Below are positions 1 through 5,212 of a stretch of 6,661 nucleotides of DNA, piece by piece; position 1 is the stretch's first letter; every line of letters starts with the position of its first letter. Where the stretch lies: positions 1 through 6,661 of the forward strand of contig DGRP01000115.1 in the NCBI GenBank assembly GCA_002391065.1. The letters are read 5' to 3'. The position numbers and the translations under genes were made by a program. The DNA is from Ruminococcus sp. UBA4385 (lineage in GTDB: Bacteria; Bacillota_A; Clostridia; Oscillospirales; Ruminococcaceae). The notes beneath the pieces were generated by a model, which saw only the letters and a list, made by a program, of their open reading frames with translations, ran no database searches and was not told the origin of the DNA.

Positions 1-35
1 CGCTGCTGCCATTACGCCTGCGGCAATTCGGCTTA

Positions 36-228
36 AGGCAACACCGCACGACCCGCGGCTAACGCCTCTGCACATCATCTGCCGTGTCAAGCCTGCTTGA
101 CGACCCGCTTATCCGTCATATTACCCAAATTCTCCTTGACTTGCATCAGCAAGCCTGCGTCGAATTTAGGCAATCTGACGAAAATCTGGACGGCGCATCT
201 GATGCACAGAGGTCATGCGGTGTTGCCT
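36..228. repeat. MITE-like element with terminal inverted repeats
   Basis: The ends are an inverted repeat, AGGCAACACCGCACGACC at 36-53 against the complement of 211-228, matching at 17 of 18 positions. A second inner pair, CCTCTGCACATC at 65-76 against 201-212, matches at 10 of 12. Inside are two small hairpins, GTCAAG/CTTGAC (86-91/96-101) and CTTGC/GCAAG (140-144/149-153), and AAGCCTGC occurs twice. There is no transposase and no clean target duplication (TTA on the left, ATA on the right). Size and structure fit a non-autonomous miniature inverted-repeat element; a structured intergenic RNA repeat is the alternative. It ends 32 bp before the tetR start codon. The reading frame running through it from a GTG at 84 is fortuitous. 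Bases 1-35 to its left show nothing I can call. Confidence 0.65.
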
Positions 229-248
229 ATAAAGATATTATTTTTGCT

Positions 249-255
249 GAGGTGA
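249..255 (+). promoter_or_regulatory. Ribosome binding site fixing the tetR start
   Basis: GAGGTGA lies 5 nt before the ATG at 261. It decides the start in favour of 261 over a GTG at 84 inside the repeat element. Only about 20 bp separates the repeat end from this site. A TATAAA at 228-233 straddles the repeat end, but I see no matching -35, so the promoter remains unassigned. Confidence 0.8.
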
Positions 256-260
256 ACTCT

Positions 261-833
261 ATGAGCGTTAAAAAGCTTGACCGCCGAAGTCTGAAAACCA
301 GAAGGGTCATTGCTGCTGCGCTGGCTGAGCTTCTTATGGAAAAGGAGCTTCGCAAGGTGACAGTTCAGGAGATAGCTGACAAGTCAGATGTAAACCGAGT
401 TACGTTTTATAATCACTTTTTGGACGTATATGACCTGTATGATAAAATGGAGCGTGAGGTTCTCACGGAAATGGGTCTGCTTATGCTTGAGCTGAAAAGT
501 CTGGAGATCGAGCAGTTCTACTCTCATCTGATCGACTATATTGATGACAACAGGGCTGTGTTCAGGCTTATATTCTGTCCGAACAGCTCGGCTTCGCTCA
601 GAAGCAAGTTTACGAAGCTTATTGAGGGAGTTTTTCATCAGATACTTTCCGAGAATAAAAATCTTGAGCTCAGCAATGTCCGTCTGTCATACCAGAACTG
701 CTATCGGGCGCATGGCTGTATTGCGGTGATAGAAAAGTGGGTCAATGACGGATTTAAGGAATCAAAGGATTTTATTATCACCACGATCTCGGAGCTTGAT
801 CTTAACACACAGGATCTTATTATGTATGAGTAA
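261..833 (+). CDS. TetR/AcrR-family transcriptional regulator
   Basis: This is a 190-aa protein and probably a DNA-binding repressor controlling a nearby or unlinked transporter or metabolic gene. The N-terminal TetR helix-turn-helix is clear: a first helix around residues 13-30 (RRVIAAALAELLMEK), then VTVQEIADKSDVN and RVTFYNHF at about 33-53. That is the canonical tetN pattern ending in an aromatic Y-x-H-F. The C-terminal half is helical and contains an AHGCIAVIEKWVNDGF stretch, typical of the TetR_C_7-type ligand/dimer domain found in Firmicute DhaS-like regulators. The length is normal for the family. The start is chosen by the GAGGTGA site; starting at the upstream GTG would add 59 residues encoded by the repeat element, with no homology to TetR proteins. 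The gene is monocistronic and ends in its own terminator. The ligand and the target operator are not visible here. Confidence 0.9.
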   Translation: MSVKKLDRRSLKTRRVIAAALAELLMEKELRKVTVQEIADKSDVNRVTFYNHFLDVYDLYDKMEREVLTEMGLLMLELKSLEIEQFYSHLIDYIDDNRAVFRLIFCPNSSASLRSKFTKLIEGVFHQILSENKNLELSNVRLSYQNCYRAHGCIAVIEKWVNDGFKESKDFIITTISELDLNTQDLIMYE

Positions 834-866
834 AAAAGGGAACTGCCTGAGCAGTTCCTTTTTTGT
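834..866. terminator. Rho-independent terminator of tetR (bidirectional)
   Basis: GGAACTGC (839-846) pairs with GCAGTTCC (851-858) around a CTGA loop. An A-run precedes it and TTTTTT follows, starting directly at the tetR stop codon. The A-run makes it usable on the minus strand too. Confidence 0.9.
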
Positions 867-919
867 TTTGCACAATATAGACATAAAGACTACAGAAAAA
901 CCTCTTCATTTGCCGCTAT

Positions 920-951
920 CTCGTGTGACTATTCGTGTGATTTCGTGTGAT
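920..951. repeat. Triple TCGTGTGA direct repeat
   Basis: TCGTGTGA occurs at 921-928, 933-940 and 943-950. The last two lie in perfect tandem 10-bp units (932-941 and 942-951). The spacing of 12 and 10 bp is close to one helical turn, so a protein could bind successive copies on one face. Candidates are integrase arm-type sites of a lost element or regulator operators. No gene overlaps this stretch. Confidence 0.6.
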
Positions 952-965
952 TTTTAACCTCAAGC

Positions 966-1003
966 ATGCATTTTCATTTGTCCAAATGACAGCTTAAATG
1001 CAT
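966..1003. repeat. Nested inverted repeat
   Basis: ATGCATTT at 966-973 is complementary to AAATGCAT at 996-1003. Inside it TCATTT (974-979) pairs with AAATGA (984-989) around a 4-nt loop, leaving a 6-nt bulge. It sits just past the tRNA terminator. The role is unknown; it could be an extra terminator stem or a protein site. Confidence 0.45.
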
Positions 1004-1048
1004 AAAAAAGCCCGTAACCACGCTCTTTCCTGCGTAATTACGGGCTTT
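1004..1048 (-). terminator. Rho-independent terminator behind the tRNA-Arg fragment
   Basis: Read on the minus strand, AAGCCCGTAA pairs perfectly with TTACGGGCTT (1038-1047 with 1008-1017). Four further pairs lie beyond a small internal loop, and six T follow (1009-1004). It begins 9 nt after the tRNA 3' end, so it is probably the native terminator of the tRNA gene. Confidence 0.88.
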
Positions 1049-1056
1049 CATCAACG

Positions 1057-1098
1057 TGCGCCAGAAGGGACTCGAACCCCCGACCTACTGGTTCGTAG
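1057..1098 (-). tRNA. tRNA-Arg(ACG) 3' half, attachment-site remnant
   Basis: The minus strand reads anticodon loop CTACGAA (anticodon ACG), 3' anticodon strand CCAGT, variable loop AGGTC, T arm GGGGG-TTCGAGT-CCCTT, acceptor CTGGCGC and discriminator A. That is exactly 42 nt, positions 32-73 of a tRNA, with no encoded CCA. The 5' half is missing: the bases before the loop (AGCTG) cannot pair with CCAGT beyond the ends, and no D arm or GCGCCAG acceptor strand follows to the right. Homology therefore begins in the anticodon loop, a usual crossover point of tyrosine recombinases that use tRNA genes. The fragment is probably non-functional. An intact tRNA-Arg copy is expected at the far end of the inserted element or elsewhere in the genome. 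Confidence 0.82.
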
Positions 1099-1212
1099 CA
1101 GCTGCGCATTCTTGTTCTGACCTGTGGCAATGTGCGAAAAGCAAGCTTTTGCGAGGCTTTTTGAAAGAACACCTGTTGTGATCTGAAATGATTTGAATTA
1201 GTTTTTGTATAA

Positions 1213-1234
1213 TTAGTGCCCTTTTAGTGCCCTG
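1213..1234. repeat. Tandem 11-bp repeat beside the att scar
   Basis: TTAGTGCCCTT (1213-1223) and TTAGTGCCCTG (1224-1234) are adjacent 11-bp units with 10 of 11 identical positions, 115 bp inside the tRNA fragment. Tandem ~11-bp direct repeats near an att site are what the N-terminal arm-binding domain of Tn916/lambda-type integrases recognises, so this is a plausible arm site. No integrase coding sequence is detectable on either side. Confidence 0.6.
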
Positions 1235-1420
1235 AGGTTTTTCAAGGCGGATTTTTTATAGGAATATATGAACGCTTTGGCTAAAAGGCCTTCAATTATA
1301 AATCAGGAGCCCACTTATCATCCGATATCATATCTTCATCACGCTAGCCACACTATGTTTCAGATATTATAGTATGGAGAAAACCTATAAAAGAGTACTT
1401 CTTTTGGATAAAGAGCAAGC
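1235..1420. other. Non-coding stretch, nothing recognised
   Basis: This AT-rich sequence lies between the 11-bp repeats and the hairpin behind the beta-helix gene. I looked for an integrase C-terminus on the minus strand, next to the repeats, and found none. A plus-strand ATG at 1374 opens a frame that runs antisense into the beta-helix gene and is not credible. Confidence 0.5.
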
Positions 1421-1451
1421 GATCCCGCAGATCATTTTGATCTGCGGGATC
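1421..1451 (-). terminator. Perfect 14-bp hairpin behind the beta-helix gene
   Basis: GATCCCGCAGATCA (1421-1434) and its exact complement (1438-1451) enclose a TTT loop, 52 bp after the stop codon of the minus-strand gene. The T-tract is poor on either strand, so it may terminate weakly or act mainly as a 3'-end stabiliser of the mRNA. Confidence 0.6.
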
Positions 1452-1502
1452 TGTTTCATACATTGGTTTTCACAGCTTATTAGTACCTTTAAGCAGCTAA
1501 TA

Positions 1503-4049
1503 CTATTTCACCTTCGCCGTCTTAGTATCAAACGCCGAGCCGTAGGTAGTGCCCTCATAGGTCCTGAAAGCTCTTACCGTGAAGTATCTGTTACCCGATT
1601 TAAGACCGGTCTTCGTAAAGCTTGTGGTGCTGTTGTTCACAGTGCCGACCCTTGTCCAGGCGGCGCCGGATGAAGCCTTATAGTAAAGCGCATAGCTTGT
1701 AGCACCCGTGACCTTCTTCCAGCTGTATGTCGCCGAGCCCTTGGCCTTGGAAGTGACCGAGAAGCTGACCTTTGCAGGGTTTGTGGAAGTCTTGTAGTTA
1801 TTGAAGCCAGGCGAAAGGATCTCTGTGCCGTTGACTGTCTTGTAAGCCCTTGCGGTCAGGGCATAAGCTTCGCCGGGGTTGAGTTTGTTGACCAGCTGAA
1901 CATTGTTTCCGCCTGTGGTCTTGGCGTAGCGCTCCCATTTCTTAGCGGTCTTATTGTAGAGATAAACCACATATCCGTCAGCGCCGGAGACCTTGTTCCA
2001 GGTGAATTTGATAGCGTTTGCGGAGACCGCCACGTTCTTGAAGCCGGTGACGTTGGCAAGGGAAAGCTTTGCCTTGAAGCTGTCCTTATAGCTAAGTCCG
2101 CAGACCGAGCATTTGTGGAGCGTGCAGCCCTGAGCCTGATAGGTTGGTGCAACTGTAGATGAAGTGAAGGTATGAGCTGTCGGGGCTGTGAAATCGGAGT
2201 AATACTGGAACGAACAGTCGGAGCAGTAATACTTGGTGTAGCCGGCACCCTTGCAGGTGTTGTTGACGCTCACGCCTGCCTTGAAATCGAAAGCGTGGGT
2301 GGTGTTGCCCGTTCTTGTGGTAAGGGTCGAGCCTGGATTTATCTTCACGCTGTTTCTGTCCGTAACGTTTGAATTGAACTTTGAAGCCTTGGCATTTCCG
2401 GTAAGATAGAGGTCGTTGCCGGAGTTGCTGAAGAAATGGTTGCTGTTCACCTGGGTGACAGTCGAGTTAGTGTTCAGGGTCACCGCATCGGTCTTGCCTT
2501 TTCCGAAAGTGTTTGAGTCTATCTTATTGACAGTTGACGAGATGACATAAACACCGAAGCTATTGCATTCAAGGACAGTGTTTCCCGTAACATTGTTAGT
2601 GCCTGTGCAGCTCTCAAGGGTTATGCCTCTGCCGTCCGTGGTCTTTCTTATCATATTGTCAGAGATAGTTATCCCGCTGTCGGTGTAGGCGGTTATCGCC
2701 CTTGCCGAGGTGTTTATTATAGTGTTCCCCGAAACAGCGGAGCCTGTGCTGTTGCTGACATATACCGAGTCGTTGCACTTGTCGAGATAGTTGTTTTTAA
2801 GCGTTGCCTTGCCTGTATCAACATATATGCCACGGTAGGGAGCACCGGTAACGATGTTGTCGTGGGCGTTGATAACGGAGCTGTAATAGCCGTGGATGCC
2901 GCAGATCCTGCTGTCGGAGCCGCCGCTGTAGTTGGCGGTCTTTATCGTGTTCGAGTATATCTCAAGAGAGGTGCTGTTTGTCATATCTATCTTCGAGCCT
3001 GTCTTGGTGTTTGACAGCTCAAAAGCAGACAGAGCGCCGAGCTCCATTCGGTTGGAGCCGAAGTTATAGATCTTGGACTTTATATCGGAGCCGGGCTTAT
3101 AGGACGAATTGTCGAGAGTGTTGTTATATACCGAGCCCCTTGTGTTCTCTGCGTGGATAAGGGTCGGGGTGTTGGTGGCCTTGTTGCTGTAAAACTCGAA
3201 GTTCTTGAAATTCGCCGCATTGCAGCAGCCGTAATAGCAATCTGTGAAAGTGTTGCCGTAGATCTTTATGCTGTCGGCTGTGAGGGTGTCATAAACATGG
3301 TGGGTGCCCACACCAGTAGGAACGCCGGCGAATTTACAGCCGTAGACGCTGATGTTTTTCATGTTCCTGCCTGCCGAGCCGCCCTCGGGCTCTACAAAGT
3401 CTATGTGGAGAGCCTCTGCCGACCAGTAAGATGTGGAGCTGGTCTGCGAGGTATAGGCACTGGCGGAGCCTGTGAAGGGCTTGAAATCAGTAAAGGTACA
3501 GTTAGCAGCGGTCAAACCCTGTGCGCCGTCAACGACCACGCAGTGAGTTCCGCAGTAGTTCCTGAACGTTACGCCCGAGAGGGTTATATTGTCAGTCGAG
3601 CGGAAAGACACAAGACCCTTTGCCTGAGTGGTGGTCTGGGCGTTTCCGTTAAAGGTCCCACCGCTGACGGTTATATTCTTCTGGCTGTCGGTCTCCATAA
3701 TATAAACGCTTGGCGCGCCTTTCTGACGCATGAGCACAGCGCCGGAGTACAGCTGGAGAGTGGTGTTTGAATATATCCTCAAAGACCTGGCGGACTTGCC
3801 GGCGGGTGTTCCTATATAGTATCTTCCTGACGGCACGACCACCTTGACCGGCACCGAGCTGCCCTTTGCAACATCAAGCGCTTTCTGGAAAGCATCTGTG
3901 TCATCGGCGGAGTCGGAACCGTTGGCACCGTAAGATGTGACATTGACAGTTTTCACCGCTGCAGCGCCGGCCGGAAGAGCTGAAGCCCCCACTGCGCAAA
4001 GCGCCAGAGCCACAGAACACAGTGTCCCCAAAACTTTTGTAAGCCTCAT
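1503..4049 (-). CDS. Secreted right-handed beta-helix protein with FN3 domains
   Basis: This 848-aa extracellular protein probably binds or degrades a polysaccharide. Residues 1-31 form a Sec signal peptide: MRLTK basic start, a hydrophobic core, then a small-residue exit ASALPAGAAA. Residues 35-60 carry the pectate-lyase/GH28-like opening VTSYGANGSDSADDTDAFQKAL, split here as VTSYGANG and DDTDAFQKAL. Residues ~80-575 are a parallel beta-helix with recurring coils such as ITVSGGTFNGN, ITLSGVTFRNY and AVSGNTIINT. An ALHIDFVEPEGG segment lies near residue 214. Two Cys-x2-Cys pairs (609/612, 647/650) follow in a linker. Two FN3-like domains fill ~664-757 and ~758-848 (FTWNKVSGADGYVVY; YSWKKVTGATSYALYY). 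There is no dockerin, sortase signal, SLH or membrane anchor. The start is the ATG 7 nt after AGGAGG; a longer reading frame begins inside the leader terminator and is rejected. Catalytic residues are not identifiable, so an enzyme is possible but unproven. Confidence 0.88.
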   Translation of the reverse strand: MRLTKVLGTLCSVALALCAVGASALPAGAAAVKTVNVTSYGANGSDSADDTDAFQKALDVAKGSSVPVKVVVPSGRYYIGTPAGKSARSLRIYSNTTLQLYSGAVLMRQKGAPSVYIMETDSQKNITVSGGTFNGNAQTTTQAKGLVSFRSTDNITLSGVTFRNYCGTHCVVVDGAQGLTAANCTFTDFKPFTGSASAYTSQTSSTSYWSAEALHIDFVEPEGGSAGRNMKNISVYGCKFAGVPTGVGTHHVYDTLTADSIKIYGNTFTDCYYGCCNAANFKNFEFYSNKATNTPTLIHAENTRGSVYNNTLDNSSYKPGSDIKSKIYNFGSNRMELGALSAFELSNTKTGSKIDMTNSTSLEIYSNTIKTANYSGGSDSRICGIHGYYSSVINAHDNIVTGAPYRGIYVDTGKATLKNNYLDKCNDSVYVSNSTGSAVSGNTIINTSARAITAYTDSGITISDNMIRKTTDGRGITLESCTGTNNVTGNTVLECNSFGVYVISSTVNKIDSNTFGKGKTDAVTLNTNSTVTQVNSNHFFSNSGNDLYLTGNAKASKFNSNVTDRNSVKINPGSTLTTRTGNTTHAFDFKAGVSVNNTCKGAGYTKYYCSDCSFQYYSDFTAPTAHTFTSSTVAPTYQAQGCTLHKCSVCGLSYKDSFKAKLSLANVTGFKNVAVSANAIKFTWNKVSGADGYVVYLYNKTAKKWERYAKTTGGNNVQLVNKLNPGEAYALTARAYKTVNGTEILSPGFNNYKTSTNPAKVSFSVTSKAKGSATYSWKKVTGATSYALYYKASSGAAWTRVGTVNNSTTSFTKTGLKSGNRYFTVRAFRTYEGTTYGSAFDTKTAKVK

Positions 4050-4056
4050 ATTTCTA

Positions 4057-4062
4057 CCTCCT
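4057..4062 (-). promoter_or_regulatory. Ribosome binding site of the beta-helix gene
   Basis: AGGAGG on the minus strand, 7 nt before the ATG at 4049, fixes that start. It lies only 5 nt beyond the T-run of the leader terminator, so transcripts that stop there never reach it. Confidence 0.9.
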
Positions 4063-4067
4063 GTAAC

Positions 4068-4097
4068 AAAAAAGCAACGCATCCTGCGACGCATTGC
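4068..4097 (-). terminator. Leader terminator (riboswitch expression platform)
   Basis: On the minus strand GCAATGCGTC (4097-4088) pairs with GATGCGTTGC (4083-4074) over 10 pairs, two of them G-T, around GCAG. TTTTTT (4073-4068) follows. It starts 7 nt after the aptamer and stands between promoter and gene, so it only makes sense as a regulated attenuator. Confidence 0.9.
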
Positions 4098-4100
4098 CTG

Positions 4101-4176
4101 AGCTGCAACTGGCTGTCATACCTCTTGGATTAGACCCTTGGCTTTGCGTCGCTGCCTTTCGGCAGGTTTGCTGAAC
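4101..4176 (-). promoter_or_regulatory. Cyclic-di-GMP-I (GEMM-I) riboswitch aptamer
   Basis: The minus strand shows the GEMM-I signature in order: GCAAACC, then a CTGCC-GAAA-GGCAG hairpin with GNRA tetraloop, then GACGCAAAGCC, GGGTCTAA, a second arm, and ATGACAGCC, closing with TTGC that pairs back to the first GCAA as P1. These blocks match the conserved core of the class that binds the bacterial second messenger c-di-GMP in 5' leaders. It controls one gene, the secreted beta-helix protein. The P1 3' strand GTTGC (4109-4105) can alternatively pair with GCAAT (4097-4093) of the terminator's 5' arm. That would make ligand binding favour termination (an OFF switch), but this alternative helix is only 5 pairs, so the direction is inferred and uncertain. 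Confidence 0.88.
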
Positions 4177-4246
4177 ACTAATTTTTCGTTGTTCACATCC
4201 GTTATAAACAATATATTAATCAGCATGAATATGTTTCCTATCTTAT

Positions 4247-4275
4247 ATTATACCAATAAAAGAGTCATAATTCAA
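4247..4275 (-). promoter_or_regulatory. Sigma-A-type promoter of the riboswitch/beta-helix unit
   Basis: The minus strand has -35 TTGAAT (4275-4270), a 17-bp spacer and -10 TATAAT (4252-4247), the latter preceded by TTGG. Transcription would start near 4240, giving a leader of about 190 nt that contains the whole aptamer. No operator is evident. Confidence 0.75.
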
Positions 4276-4330
4276 TTCGCAATTTTGACAAATTTGCACA
4301 AATCTAGTTGTCGAGATCGTGCATTGATTT

Positions 4331-4441
4331 GTGATATTAACAATATTCAGCATAAAAAATGCCATAAAATATGCCAGCCATATTGAATTCACCATCGGCT
4401 TCTATGAGGATATGACTCCATTGTTCCTGACACATGACTAG
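4331..4441 (+). pseudogene. 3' remnant of an unrecognised gene
   Basis: A 36-codon frame without a credible start reads protein-like near its end (KYASHIEFTIGFYED, then MTPLFLTHD, stop TAG). It is followed 20 bp later by a proper intrinsic terminator. That combination suggests the surviving C-terminus of a longer plus-strand gene whose 5' part was deleted when it was joined to the promoter region at 4247-4275. I do not recognise the family. It could be chance. Confidence 0.3.
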
Positions 4442-4461
4442 ATACACCCAAGAATAACAGA

Positions 4462-4489
4462 AGCGCTCGCAGAAATGCGGGCTCTTTTG
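4462..4489 (+). terminator. Rho-independent terminator, plus strand
   Basis: The stem AAGCGCTCGCA / TGCGGGCTCTT, with a GAAA tetraloop and one C-T mismatch, is followed by TTTT and GTTG. It is a GC-rich stem with a stable loop. No intact gene precedes it, only the remnant ending at 4441. Confidence 0.7.
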
Positions 4490-4695
4490 TTGTGGAAATA
4501 TATAATTTGGCTTTCACATATTTGTGCAGAACGGAGAATATTTGAAAAAACAAAAAGAAAATGGTTAACAAGAATAGTACTTTTTACCTGTACAAGCGAA
4601 GGAAGAAAAACGCATCTTGACAATTGAACATGCATAGGGGTTCACTAAATGAATACTACTCCCACTACATATCAAATTGAATGGCGGTGATAAAT
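4490..4695. other. AT-rich intergenic stretch
   Basis: I find no gene here. A 20-codon tail (4506-4568, FVQNGEYLKKQKENG then stop) reads like the end of a protein but has no start or upstream context. A TTGACA at 4617-4622 has no -10 at a normal distance. The promoter for the downstream small ORF and the mob genes is therefore unassigned. Confidence 0.4.
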
Positions 4696-4839
4696 ATGCC
4701 AGACAAAAATGAACTGCATCACTCGGGTGACAGCGGTGACGGCAGGATGCTGTACCATAAACTCTGCTGTCCAGCCGGCACCCGGGATGCTTCAAACCTC
4801 GTACCTGCGTTGTTAGAGCCAGGTGCCGGTAACTTTTAG
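4696..4839 (+). CDS. Small hypothetical protein (47 aa)
   Basis: An ATG preceded by GGCGGTGAT at 5-nt spacing (8 of 9 matches to the ideal GGAGGTGAT) opens 47 codons: MPDKNELHHSGDSGDGRM at the start, ALLEPGAGNF at the end, then TAG. It is hydrophilic, with one Cys-Cys pair and no signal peptide or membrane segment. I do not recognise it. It lies about 370 bp upstream of mobC in the same orientation, so it probably belongs to the mobile-element backbone. After the TAG the same frame stays open through a second TAG at 4873 (GDGNLVTG between them). It may be a leader peptide or a truncated gene rather than a finished protein. Confidence 0.4.
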   Translation: MPDKNELHHSGDSGDGRMLYHKLCCPAGTRDASNLVPALLEPGAGNF

Positions 4840-4871
4840 GGTGACGGCAACTTGGTCACAGGGTGCCGGTA
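4821..4871. repeat. GGTGCCGGTA direct repeats with internal inverted repeat
   Basis: GGTGCCGGTA occurs at 4822-4831 and 4862-4871, exactly 40 bp apart. Between them GTGAC (4841-4845) and GTCAC (4855-4859) form an inverted repeat, and the related GGTGACGGCA appears at 4840-4849 and also near 4734. Such clustering is typical of protein-binding or processing regions next to mobilization genes. The function is not known from the sequence. Confidence 0.5.
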
Positions 4872-4899
4872 GGATCACGCCATGTGTCGCCCTTTGTGC

Positions 4900-5160
4900 C
4901 ATCCGGCCACCGAGCCGGACAGCTAAGCAAGGGACAAACAAAAACGCCGCACAGCGCATTTGTGAACGGCTGTGGAGCGCACAAGGCAGAGAGCACAGTT
5001 TCTCTTTTCGCTGATAATATTGAGTTAAACTAAGGGTGCCTTTGGCAGTCCATTTGGGAGCTTCTCAGGGCGGTGATTTTCGGAAAGCAAGCATAGCAGG
5101 TGGCGTTCCGCCTCCCGCACGATTGAGCGGGGCTAAGCCCCGAGCCCCCTGCATGATGAA
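4900..5160 (+). other. Hairpin-rich non-coding region, candidate oriT
   Basis: This stretch directly precedes mobC and holds several hairpins: TCCGGC/GCCGGA (4902-4919), CACAGC/GCTGTG (4950-4974), TGCC/GGCA (5037-5047), GGTGGCG/CGCCTCC with one mismatch (5099-5115) and CGGGGC/GCCCCG (5128-5142). CAGTTTCTC at 4996-5004 followed by CTAAGGGTGCC (5030-5040) recalls the RSF1010-type arrangement CAGTTTCTC ... TAAGTGCGCC, where the relaxase nicks. Position upstream of mobC and relaxase fits an origin of transfer. The match is partial, and the exact nick cannot be placed. A 63-codon frame (GTG 4823 to 5014) crosses part of this region but lacks a ribosome-binding site. Confidence 0.4.
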
Positions 5161-5169
5161 AAAGAATAA

Positions 5170-5197
5170 GACCGCAGCCCGGATTGGAACAGCGGTC
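5170..5197. repeat. Inverted repeat just before the mobC ribosome-binding site
   Basis: GACCGC (5170-5175) and GCGGTC (5192-5197) flank a 16-nt loop, ending 3 nt before the AAGGAG of mobC. It could be an operator for MobC's own ribbon-helix-helix domain or an mRNA stem limiting translation. Confidence 0.4.
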
Positions 5198-5212
5198 GGA
5201 AAGGAGAGCATT

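Noticed and set aside
84..260. GTG-initiated 59-residue N-terminal extension of the TetR protein
   Set aside because: It is encoded by the inverted-repeat element, has no ribosome-binding site and no TetR homology; the ATG at 261 has GAGGTGA at 5 nt.
1057..1140. Complete tRNA-Arg gene
   Set aside because: No acceptor 5' strand, D arm or pairing anticodon stem to the right of 1098; only the 3' half is present.
3153..3770. 205-codon plus-strand frame
   Set aside because: It is a shadow antisense to the beta-helix coding sequence, with no start signal; the minus-strand frame has signal peptide, repeats and domains.
4050..4094. Upstream ATG giving a 15-residue longer beta-helix precursor
   Set aside because: It starts inside the leader terminator hairpin and would place the charged MRRRMRCFFV before a complete signal peptide; the ATG at 4049 has AGGAGG.
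4285..4290. TTGACA as plus-strand -35
   Set aside because: No -10-like hexamer at 15-19 bp. The same is true of TTGACA at 4617-4622.
4138..4386. 82-codon plus-strand frame
   Set aside because: It runs antisense to the riboswitch and promoter, with no ribosome-binding site.
4565..4795. 76-codon minus-strand frame
   Set aside because: No ribosome-binding site; antisense to the small ORF and its Shine-Dalgarno.
4823..5014. 63-codon frame through the repeat/hairpin region
   Set aside because: GTG start without a ribosome-binding site, overlaps the 47-aa ORF, basic and cysteine-scattered composition; conserved non-coding mobilization DNA is the simpler explanation.
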